A stretch of DNA of 12,495 nucleotides from Holosporales bacterium (GTDB taxonomy: Bacteria > Pseudomonadota > Alphaproteobacteria > BNTO01), in contig JAIRNU010000069.1 of the NCBI GenBank assembly GCA_031257945.1, positions 1 through 12,495 of the forward strand, read 5' to 3'. The position numbers were made by a program, and so were the translations under genes. This document shows positions 6,358 to 12,495 of the stretch, piece after piece (position 1 is the stretch's first letter; each line of letters begins with the position of its first letter). Below the pieces are notes generated by a model. It was not told where the DNA came from. It searched no databases and saw only the letters and a list, made by a program, of their open reading frames with translations.

Positions 6358-7764
6358 ATGAGCATTAAAGATCAGCTAAAAGAAATCGAGATTTCTGGCG
6401 CCCGTGTTTTACCCTTGGTTGAAGGCGGGAAAGGAATCGCTGCATCAGATGGGTTAAGTGCAGGATCTTGGGCAGCAATGGACGGCGTTGGAACAATCTC
6501 TGCCGTTAATCCGCATGTCCCAGGGCAAGGGGATTATGCCAACATGAAGTCGTACTCTTCGAGCATACGACTAGAACGCCACAAGGAAATGATAGAGCGC
6601 GCAATCGCCGGCGGAATTGCCCAAGCAAGAATCGCCTACGAAACGGCGTGCCGGCGCGGCCGCATTCACATCAATGTTTTGTGGGAAATGGGGGGCGTCG
6701 ACGAAATTTTGCATGGAATTTTATCGAAAGTAAAAGGCATGGTGCACGGCGTAACATGCGGCGCTGGCATGCCATTTCGCTTGGGAGAAATTTGCGCGAA
6801 GTATGACGTAAAATACTATCCAATCGTTTCTTCGGCTAGGGCATTTGGGATACTCTGGAAACGGGCATATAACAAATTTTCACAGTGGCTTGGAGGGGTT
6901 GTTTATGAGGACCCATGGTTAGCCGGCGGCCATAACGGCCTGTCCAATAACGAGGATGAAGCGCAGCCAGAAAGCCCGGAGCCAAGGGTACGAGAATTAA
7001 GAAATGTGATGCGGTCTTTTGGCATTGGGGATTTATTGCCGATTTTTATGGCTGGTGGGGTTTGGTGCCTATCAGAATGGGTTAATTGGATTAACAATCC
7101 TGATTTAGGCACTATAGCGTTCCAATTTGGTACGCGCCCTTTGCTAACCCAGGAAAGTCCGATTCCTATAACGTGGAAAAAGAAATTATTAACTCTGAAA
7201 AGGGGAGATGTAGTATTGAATCGGTTCAGTCCAACTGGCTTCCCCTCATCAGCAGTAAAAAACAACATGTTAATTAATTTGCAGCAAAGATCCGCCAGGC
7301 AAGTACCCTTTTCTGCAGTCCCTGATGCAACGTATACGCGACCGTTTTATCAATCGCCACGAACGCCATTGTTTTTGACTTCAACAGATTACGACGACGC
7401 AATGAGGTGGGTGAAAGAGGGATTTGTTGTCGGCATGAAGACCCCGAGCCGCACGATTATTTTTGTTACTGCCGAAGAGAGCCAGGAGATTATGCACGAT
7501 AGATTGCATTGCATAGGCTGTCTGTCGGCATGTAAATTCAGCGGATGGCGCCAGGACGCGGACAGCAAAGTGCCAATAGTGCCGGATCCGCGGTACTTTT
7601 GTATCCAAAAATCTCTGCAGCGTATTGCAAGTGAAGGGGATGCGGAGAATGCCTTGATGTTTTGCGGCCACCAGGGATATAGATTTGCCGAGGATGACTT
7701 TTATAAAGATGGATATATACCGACTGTAAAAGAGCTTGTCGAGAGGTTACAGACGGGTTTGTGA
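6358..7764 (+). CDS. nitronate monooxygenase-family FMN oxidoreductase
   Basis: This 468-residue cytosolic protein belongs to the nitronate monooxygenase / 2-nitropropane dioxygenase family, FMN-binding TIM-barrel enzymes that also include the enoyl-ACP reductase FabK. Visible landmarks are AGGHNG (189-194), where His191 matches the family's catalytic histidine, and PIFMAGGVWCLSEW (228-241). The GTIAFQFGTRPLLTQESPIP phosphate-site block follows at 251-270. A Cys-rich HCIGCLSACKFSGW segment (Cys385, Cys388, Cys392) is present near the C-terminus. The long C-terminal half after residue 270 is more than the core barrel needs. GGAG-rich sequence (GGAGGAG) lies 11-16 nt before the ATG, slightly far. 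It stands alone on the plus strand, behind the two inverted-repeat elements. Detoxification of nitronates is the family default; a role in lipid synthesis like FabK cannot be excluded. Confidence 0.82.
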   Translation: MSIKDQLKEIEISGARVLPLVEGGKGIAASDGLSAGSWAAMDGVGTISAVNPHVPGQGDYANMKSYSSSIRLERHKEMIERAIAGGIAQARIAYETACRRGRIHINVLWEMGGVDEILHGILSKVKGMVHGVTCGAGMPFRLGEICAKYDVKYYPIVSSARAFGILWKRAYNKFSQWLGGVVYEDPWLAGGHNGLSNNEDEAQPESPEPRVRELRNVMRSFGIGDLLPIFMAGGVWCLSEWVNWINNPDLGTIAFQFGTRPLLTQESPIPITWKKKLLTLKRGDVVLNRFSPTGFPSSAVKNNMLINLQQRSARQVPFSAVPDATYTRPFYQSPRTPLFLTSTDYDDAMRWVKEGFVVGMKTPSRTIIFVTAEESQEIMHDRLHCIGCLSACKFSGWRQDADSKVPIVPDPRYFCIQKSLQRIASEGDAENALMFCGHQGYRFAEDDFYKDGYIPTVKELVERLQTGL

Positions 7765-7981
7765 TTGATCTGTTCGCAGTGCGCTAAGAACACAAACCAC
7801 GGCCGACGCATGAGGTTTTGCGCATGTGCTTTTATAAAACGTGATAGTTGACTAAATGCCCATAGGCTATTGCAGGCCCCCTCGAAGTAACCGATTGGCT
7901 TCGCATAAAGAAGCCTGCTATATCGACACCAGAGAGCAATTGCTGTAAAGCATTTGTGTGTTTTTTCTCAAAAATATGTAA

Positions 7982-8188
7982 GTGACGAAGAAGATTTTGA
8001 CGCTAACAATGTTGTTAGCAAATTTTATGTTTTGCGCGTGTTGTATTGGTTGCATACGACCTACTTTTCTCCCGCGCCCTGGCCCTGTTAGTAACGAGCC
8101 ATTTGTAACAGTTGATGGTTGGGAGTATACAATTACTGAGCAGCATGCGATAGGACACGGGGTCCCAAGCGCTGGGTTAATTATATAA
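7982..8188 (+). CDS. N-terminal fragment of a secreted LRR protein (signal peptide part)
   Basis: This 68-codon frame starts at a GTG directly after an in-frame stop. It encodes a typical export signal: MTKK, then a hydrophobic run, then FCACCIGC, which could be a poor lipobox with a cysteine two or three residues on. The mature part (PFVTVDGWEYTITEQHAIGH onwards) ends abruptly at TAA 8186-8188. No ribosome-binding site is evident. The next plus-strand frame, encoding leucine-rich repeats, opens at 8181, overlaps this end by 8 bp, and has neither a signal peptide nor a good start. The simplest reading is one secreted protein split by a one-base insertion or deletion near 8178-8188. Programmed slippage seems less likely, because the overlap has no obvious slippery heptamer. 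Confidence 0.5.
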   Translation: MTKKILTLTMLLANFMFCACCIGCIRPTFLPRPGPVSNEPFVTVDGWEYTITEQHAIGHGVPSAGLII

Positions 8189-8213
8189 AGGGATTACATT
8201 TCCTGTTGTTAGG

Positions 8214-8705
8214 ATGGAGTACCACTACGTACGTAACCTACATGATGTTCAAATATTGATCCCACGCAGTGTTAGACGCATACCTGAGCGTGCCTTTTGT
8301 GTTTATAGATGGCTTCAATGCGTTATTTTTGAGCCATGCAGTAGTGTAGTGCATATAGAGGGATATGCATTTCGCGATTGCGATTTGTGTGCGGTGTGCA
8401 TTCCTAATAGCGTGCGTACGCTCGAAGATCACGTTTTTTGGCGTTGTTCGAATCTTCAAAGCGTTACTTTTGAGCCACAAAGTCAAGTAAGCTGCATAGA
8501 GCAGTATACATTTGCTGATTGTTCGCGTTTACAAGCAATAGACATTCCAGATAGCGTTATTGCAGTTAAGGAATATGCCTTTGACAATTGTACATCTTTG
8601 AAGTACGTTACGATTGCGTCAAGGCCCACTATGAAGCAGGCCTTTACCAAGTGTTCGCCGCAATTACGCATATTCTACTTGCCTGCGGTACGGCAACATT
8701 CCTAG
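8214..8705 (+). CDS. BspA-like leucine-rich-repeat protein (LRR_5 type), probably 3' part of a split gene
   Basis: The 163-residue product consists of about six BspA/TpLRR-type leucine-rich repeats of alternating 23 and 25 residues. The signature is a strand of the type IPxSVRxIxExAFxxCxxLQxVxFEP; examples are IPRSVRRIPERAF, IPNSVRTLEDHVF, FEPQSQVSCIEQYTF and IPDSVIAVKEYAF. Such repeats bind proteins or surfaces and are common in secreted proteins of host-associated bacteria. The ATG at 8214 lacks a usable ribosome-binding site (AGG touches the ATG). The frame itself is open from 8181, where it overlaps the signal-peptide frame ending at 8188, so the true gene probably ran from 7982 to 8705. 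It ends 27 bp before the convergent aspS stop. Domain assignment is firm; whether it is still expressed as an intact protein is doubtful. Confidence 0.7.
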   Translation: MEYHYVRNLHDVQILIPRSVRRIPERAFCVYRWLQCVIFEPCSSVVHIEGYAFRDCDLCAVCIPNSVRTLEDHVFWRCSNLQSVTFEPQSQVSCIEQYTFADCSRLQAIDIPDSVIAVKEYAFDNCTSLKYVTIASRPTMKQAFTKCSPQLRIFYLPAVRQHS

Positions 8706-8732
8706 ATGGCTCTAAATTTGTATGTGACCGTA

Positions 8733-10541
8733 CTAGCTGGCACCAATAAGCTTTTGCTTCTTAACCACCTGTATGCTTAATTCCTGTAGTTGCTGCTCTG
8801 TTACCGGCCCAGGGGCCCGCATCATCAGGTCTTGGGCCTGCTGGTTAAAAGGGAAAGCAATAATTTCACGGATATTTGGCTCTCCAGTTAATAACATGAC
8901 AATTCTATCAATGCCTGGGGCACACCCACCATGCGGCGGAGCCCCGAAACTAAAGGCGTTTATGATACCAGAAAATTTCTCGTCAACAACAGTCCGCTCG
9001 TACCCAGCAATCTCAAAAGCGCGATAGAGGGTATTTACCTCATGATTTCGAATGGCGCCGCTAGATAGCTCTACGCCGTTACAAACGATATCATATTGAT
9101 AGGCCTTTATATCAAGGGGATCCTGCTCTTGCAACGCCTTAAGCCCGCCTTGAGGCATAGAAAAAGGGTTATGACAAAAGCCGATTTTTCCGGTTACCTC
9201 GTCCCTTTCAAACATAGGGAAATCCACTATCCAGCAAAAAGCAAAAGCATTATGATCTATTAGATTCAGCGCTTTTGCGATTTCCGTTCGAAGCAGGCCG
9301 GCGTTCTTTGCCGCTTTACTGACGGCAAGGTCCGCAACAAAAAATATAGCTCCACCGTTCTGCGCGTTTGTAATAGCATAGAGCTCGTCTAGCGCCAGCT
9401 GATTCAGGAATTTTGCAATAGGCCCCTTGGCAGCGTCCTGCCCCTTCGTAATATACCCAAGCCCAGGCATCCCTGTATCAAGCGCCCAAGCTCCGAGCTT
9501 ATCAAAAAAACTTCTTGGCTGTTCAGCGGCACCAGGAACGTGTATCGCCCGAACAGCGCCGCCTTTTGCAGCTATATCCGCAAATGCCGCAAAAGAGCTT
9601 TGGGTAAAAACCGCTGTAACGTCGTAAATAACCAATGGATTCCGCAAATCTGGTTTATCTGAGCCGTATTTCAACATAGCGTCATCAAAGGGGATTCTCG
9701 GGAAAGGTAACGCCGACACAGTGCGCCCACAAGCGAACTCCTCGAAAACCCCGTGCAAAACCGGCTCAATCTCTTGAAACACATCCTCTTGCGAGGCGAA
9801 AGACATCTCAAAGTCCAATTGGTAAAATTCACCAGGCGACCTATCGGCCCGGGCGTCTTCATCGCGAAAACACGGGGCAATCTGGAAATATTTGTCAAAA
9901 CCAGCAACCATTAGCAGCTGTTTAAATTGCTGCGGCGCCTGGGGGAGAGCATAAAATTGTCCAGGATGCAGCCGGCTTGGGACAAGAAAATCACGCGCCC
10001 CCTCGGGAGATGACGCCGTCAAAATCGGCGTTTGAATTTCCAAAAAACCGCGCTCTATCATACGTTTACGCAGCGAAGAAATGATGCCAGAGCGCAAAAT
10101 AATGTTTTTGTGGCTTTTTTCTCGGCGCAGATCCAAAAACCTGTACGTTAGCCGCAAATCCTCTGAGCAATCAGTTTCTTGATTGATAGGAAACGGTAAT
10201 TGCTTTGATTGGGACAATATTTCTATGTTGTTCGCCAATACCTCAATATCGCCAGTTGGTAGGGCCTTATTGATGGTACTATCAGAGCGCTCTACAACAA
10301 CACCCTCAATCTGTATAACCGCCTCGTTGCCCAACTTTTCCGCAAGAGCAAAGCACGCAGAATCTGGGGCGAAAACGCACTGCGTGATGCCAAAGTGATC
10401 CCGCAAATCTATGAAGATAAGCTGTCCATGATCTCTTTTCCTGTGCACCCACCCGGCCAGCGTAACCGCTATTCCTTTGTCTTTTTTCGACAAATCCGAG
10501 CATGTGTGGGTTCTATAAAAAGTTTGATGTTGTAAAGACAT
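8733..10541 (-). CDS. aspS: aspartyl-tRNA synthetase (probably non-discriminating)
   Basis: AspRS charges tRNA with aspartate in the cytosol. The 602-residue protein is a full-length bacterial-type enzyme. An OB-fold anticodon-binding domain (about 25-110, with GWVHRKRDHGQLIFIDLRD at 30-48) is followed by the class II core. Motif 2 is CFRDEDARADRSPGEF (224-239). A GAD-type insertion spans about 300-420. Motif 3 is GIDRIVMLLTGEPNIREIIAFP (543-564). His38 of the RDHG segment corresponds to the position that, from family knowledge, is His in non-discriminating AspRS and Leu in discriminating ones. The enzyme may therefore also form Asp-tRNA(Asn) for GatCAB. The motif-3 approach reads PPHGGCAPG, with Cys540 where Leu is usual. 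The ATG at 10541 lacks a well-spaced ribosome-binding site; GGAGGG lies about 16 nt upstream. It follows the metalloprotease-like gene by 85 bp on the same strand. Confidence 0.96.
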   Translation of the reverse strand: MSLQHQTFYRTHTCSDLSKKDKGIAVTLAGWVHRKRDHGQLIFIDLRDHFGITQCVFAPDSACFALAEKLGNEAVIQIEGVVVERSDSTINKALPTGDIEVLANNIEILSQSKQLPFPINQETDCSEDLRLTYRFLDLRREKSHKNIILRSGIISSLRKRMIERGFLEIQTPILTASSPEGARDFLVPSRLHPGQFYALPQAPQQFKQLLMVAGFDKYFQIAPCFRDEDARADRSPGEFYQLDFEMSFASQEDVFQEIEPVLHGVFEEFACGRTVSALPFPRIPFDDAMLKYGSDKPDLRNPLVIYDVTAVFTQSSFAAFADIAAKGGAVRAIHVPGAAEQPRSFFDKLGAWALDTGMPGLGYITKGQDAAKGPIAKFLNQLALDELYAITNAQNGGAIFFVADLAVSKAAKNAGLLRTEIAKALNLIDHNAFAFCWIVDFPMFERDEVTGKIGFCHNPFSMPQGGLKALQEQDPLDIKAYQYDIVCNGVELSSGAIRNHEVNTLYRAFEIAGYERTVVDEKFSGIINAFSFGAPPHGGCAPGIDRIVMLLTGEPNIREIIAFPFNQQAQDLMMRAPGPVTEQQLQELSIQVVKKQKLIGAS

Positions 10542-10570
10542 AAAATATCAACGATTGCCCTCCCGACATG

Positions 10571-10626
10571 AGTGTAGCCTAATACTACACTGAAATACTA
10601 TACAAAAAGCCACGTATTCCTTTCCA
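10571..10626 (-). promoter_or_regulatory. possible aspS promoter with a hairpin at the transcript start
   Basis: In the 85-bp gap upstream of aspS, read on the minus strand, TGGAAA (complement of 10621-10626), an 18-bp spacer and TATAGT (complement of 10597-10602) form a moderate promoter whose -35 box abuts the upstream gene's stop. Just after the predicted start, AGTGTAG and CTACACT (10571-10591) form a 7-bp perfect stem with a 7-nt loop. No T-run follows, so it is not a standard terminator; a 5'-end stabiliser or a leader control element is possible. Confidence 0.35.
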
Positions 10627-11934
10627 CTACCACCCTGCAGTCATTAGGATGAATTGCTGATAAATCTTCTTATAACACCATTTAAAAATATAATAGACGT
10701 CGCTGATAATTGTAGAGAAAATACCCTTAGTTGCGCTTTTTTTGTATGGGATTTCCATCTTGCCAATACCTTTTTCATTCGATAAATCAGCATATGCCGA
10801 CATTGAGCAATCCCACCACGCTGCATTTTTAGCAAGAAAATTCCACGTCGTTGAAGACGATGATTGCGCTAATGCAACGCAGCGCTCAACAACCGTCCGA
10901 TCTTCGTAGTAATTGAAAGCTTGGTAGCCAATCCTATATGGAAGATTGGCAAACCTCCGGAAGAGATTTTCGCTGAGTTCATCTCCATTAACGAAGGTGT
11001 TAAGGAACGCGCCCTCGGCGCTTTGGATGATTGAGGTTTGCTCCTTTACGCCGATTATTGTGCGCAATTCCTCTAAATCAAGGACCGTACAATCGTTGCA
11101 CACATGCGTATGCCATGCTTTTGCAGAACAAAGAATTTCGCTGTCTGTGGTGTCCTGGTCGCAATTCCAAATAGTTCGGCAAATGGGGTGTGTGCGGATG
11201 GTGTGCTCTATTGGCCTGTAGAGGCCAAATACCTCGTCATAGTATCGTTGCGGGGCGCGAAGGGCGTGATACCAATGCAAGAGTTCGTGGAAAAGGTCGG
11301 CGTTTGCATCGGATTCCATAGTCCCTACTGCGCAATAATCGCGCGCTAGGGCTTGGCAAAACTGCATTATGCATATGGTGTCGTTAAAAGAGAGCGTCCC
11401 ACAAAAAGGCGTGATGGAGAACGTATCGTAGGTCCATTTGATATGCATCGTTAGCGCACACTCGCGCAGCGCGTCAAAATCGGGATCGAAGGGCTCCAAG
11501 ACCACGTCCTCTGTGCCGCCGCGCTCCCTTTCTATTAATATCCTGTATAAAAGGTTTCTTCCGGCGGGGTTATTTGCGACATTCCTAAATGCCTGCCAAA
11601 AAACTTCTCTTTCGTAGACAGTGGTTAGGTCGCCAGTATCTATTATGCTAATTTCGTTGAAATTTTCTGGGTATTCTATTGATTCGTCGGGTACCTTTTC
11701 CGGAGCCTCGACGCCGCTGAATTTTTTGACATACCATAGTGTCACGCTTTCATCTTTCGAAAAAGCCATAGATTCCTGCATTATGGCGTCAAACCGTGGT
11801 TGTCGCCAGTTATTGTGCAAAATGCGATAATTAAAATTTTGCTCCAGGATATCGAAAACAAACGCATCTTGAGAAAATAAAAAGATGCATACGCCAAGTA
11901 CGTTCCAAAAGGAACGCTCCCCCCTATTGAACAC
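10627..11934 (-). CDS. predicted secreted zinc metalloprotease, M91/NleD-like effector candidate
   Basis: The 435-residue product begins with a basic start and a hydrophobic run (SFWNVLGVCIFLFSQDAFVF, 8-27) resembling a Sec signal peptide. The zinc-protease motif HELLH lies at 216-220 within ADLFHELLHWYHAL. About 68 residues on comes LDLEELRTIIG (285-295), whose Glu288 or Glu289 could be the third zinc ligand. It is followed by ELSENLFRRFANLPYRIGY (319-337). This order (HEXXH, EE-RT-G, EN-R, LP-R) is, from memory, that of the peptidase M91 family, which includes the NleD effector that cleaves host MAP kinases. A preceding VFWQAFRNVANNPAGRNLLYRI block (111-132) also fits M91-type effectors. 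Cysteines are abundant. Translation must start at the GTG at 11934, since an in-frame stop lies nine codons upstream and no other start is available. Substrate and host role are unknown; the family call is moderate, the HEXXH motif is plain. Confidence 0.65.
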   Translation of the reverse strand: MFNRGERSFWNVLGVCIFLFSQDAFVFDILEQNFNYRILHNNWRQPRFDAIMQESMAFSKDESVTLWYVKKFSGVEAPEKVPDESIEYPENFNEISIIDTGDLTTVYEREVFWQAFRNVANNPAGRNLLYRILIERERGGTEDVVLEPFDPDFDALRECALTMHIKWTYDTFSITPFCGTLSFNDTICIMQFCQALARDYCAVGTMESDANADLFHELLHWYHALRAPQRYYDEVFGLYRPIEHTIRTHPICRTIWNCDQDTTDSEILCSAKAWHTHVCNDCTVLDLEELRTIIGVKEQTSIIQSAEGAFLNTFVNGDELSENLFRRFANLPYRIGYQAFNYYEDRTVVERCVALAQSSSSTTWNFLAKNAAWWDCSMSAYADLSNEKGIGKMEIPYKKSATKGIFSTIISDVYYIFKWCYKKIYQQFILMTAGW

Positions 11935-11969
11935 GACAAAACCGTTACTCCCGTAGTACTAGTTGCATG

Positions 11970-12131
11970 TTACGAGGTATTAGTTAATAGAAAGTTACGA
12001 CAAGCGTAAAGAACGGAAAAAGGTACAAAAAGAGACCGCTCAGCGAAAAATTGGTGGAATGTCTCTACCAGTTTCTCGAATAATCCTCCGTGATGCACGT
12101 AATACAACAGCAGTAGCGACAAAGCGACCAT
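11970..12131 (-). pseudogene. decayed coding fragment, copy A (possible IS5-type transposase remnant)
   Basis: Read on the minus strand, an ATG at 12131 opens 53 codons including MVALSLLLLYYVHHGGLF and EKLVETFHQFFAERSLF, ending in TAA at 11970-11972. The same peptide, with few changes, is encoded by copy B 345 bp away. An upstream in-frame stop and the short length show that the gene is broken. The EKLVETFHQF block recalls the N-terminal third of IS5-group transposases (GLFEKLxETFxxxL), an identification from memory with low certainty. It ends 36 bp before the start of the metalloprotease-like gene. Confidence 0.4.
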
Positions 12132-12150
12132 TTCGACGCTTCTTGGCGTA
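12032..12150. repeat. 119-bp direct repeat, copy A
   Basis: This segment aligns without gaps to 12377-12495 with 104 of 119 identical positions by hand count. Of the 15 differences, nine fall at third codon positions of the minus-strand frame described for copy A, and all nine are synonymous. The repeat may extend beyond the window at copy B's right end. Confidence 0.85.
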
Positions 12151-12376
12151 ATTTTCGATCCCTAATTCCGCTTCAAATTAGTACGCCGTACCGATTAACG
12201 TCGATTCCGCTGCTTTTAGCTATTTTTATAGGCAGTATAGTTATATTACCTGCTAAAGACGAGATCCTTTATTGCCCAACAAAATCGGGACGGGCTGGTT
12301 GTTAGCCTTTACCCGGCTGAACTGACTCCAGCTGTTTCACAGCAGCTTACCAATAATGCTCACACATTAAGTAGAC

Positions 12377-12495
12377 GAGACTGCTAAGCGAAAAGTTGGT
12401 GAAAGGTCTCCACCAGTTTCTCAAACAATCCCCCGTGATGCACGTGGTACAACAGTAGTAGCGACAAATCGACCATTTCAACGCTTCTTGACGTA
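12377..12495. repeat. 119-bp direct repeat, copy B (reaches the window edge)
   Basis: This is the second copy of the segment at 12032-12150, in the same orientation and 345 bp further on. Its alignment runs to the last base of the window, so the repeat or its parent gene probably continues outside. Confidence 0.85.
12384..12476 (-). pseudogene. decayed coding fragment, copy B
   Basis: Minus-strand counterpart of copy A. From an ATG at 12476 it encodes 30 codons containing LYHVHHGGLFEKLVETFHQL and stops at TAG (12384-12386), where copy A has GAG. The conserved peptide and the synonymous pattern of differences show that it was once translated. The 226 bp between the copies (12151-12376) hold no ORF or feature I can name. 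Confidence 0.4.

Noticed and set aside
7872..7918. Inverted repeats GGCTTC/GAAGCC and GCAGGC/GCCTGC as a terminator of the oxidoreductase gene
   Set aside because: No T-run follows on the plus strand and the two stems compete with each other; the evidence is too weak for a call.
8440..8460. GTTCGAATC-like T-loop suggesting a tRNA
   Set aside because: It sits inside the LRR reading frame and no acceptor stem or anticodon arm can be drawn around it.

Overview
The window looks like a piece of an alphaproteobacterial chromosome, most likely from a host-associated, Rickettsiales/Holosporales-like lineage. The grounds are the rpmF-plsX-fabH gene order, an alphaproteobacterial-type AspRS, long-form RluC and nitronate-monooxygenase relatives, and accessory genes typical of intracellular bacteria: a BspA-like LRR protein and an effector-type HEXXH protein. 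Small inverted-repeat elements also lie between the genes. The lineage is an inference; no rRNA or tRNA gene is present to confirm it.

Layout. Positions 1-458 hold no gene I can support. Positions 459-5226 carry a minus-strand housekeeping block read in the order rpmF (ribosomal protein L32), plsX and fabH (entry into phospholipid and fatty-acid synthesis), pyk (pyruvate kinase) and rluC (23S rRNA pseudouridine synthase). A well-formed promoter (TTGAAT, 17 bp, TATAAT) stands just upstream of rpmF. Positions 5290-6357 form an accessory spacer of about 1.1 kb. It contains a tandem array of GC-rich hairpins (about 42 bp per unit, five units), a possible 43-codon small ORF, and two different, nearly adjacent MITE-like elements (144 bp and 104 bp). 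A plus-strand flavin oxidoreductase of the nitronate monooxygenase family follows at 6358-7764. Next comes a plus-strand secreted BspA-like leucine-rich-repeat gene that appears split by a frameshift (7982-8705).

The right part is again minus-strand. It carries aspS (8733-10541) and, upstream of it, an unnamed gene (10627-11934) encoding a protein with a signal peptide and an HELLH zinc-protease motif. Its downstream blocks resemble the peptidase M91/NleD effector family. The last 560 bp contain two diverged copies of a 119-bp segment. Their differences fall mainly at synonymous third positions of one minus-strand reading frame, so they are decayed copies of a coding sequence, possibly an IS5-type transposase.

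Functionally, the left block combines translation (L32, RluC), lipid synthesis (PlsX, FabH) and glycolysis (pyruvate kinase). The strongest candidate for new biology is the predicted secreted M91-like metalloprotease. The non-coding hairpin array, whose stem is kept by compensatory changes, comes next.
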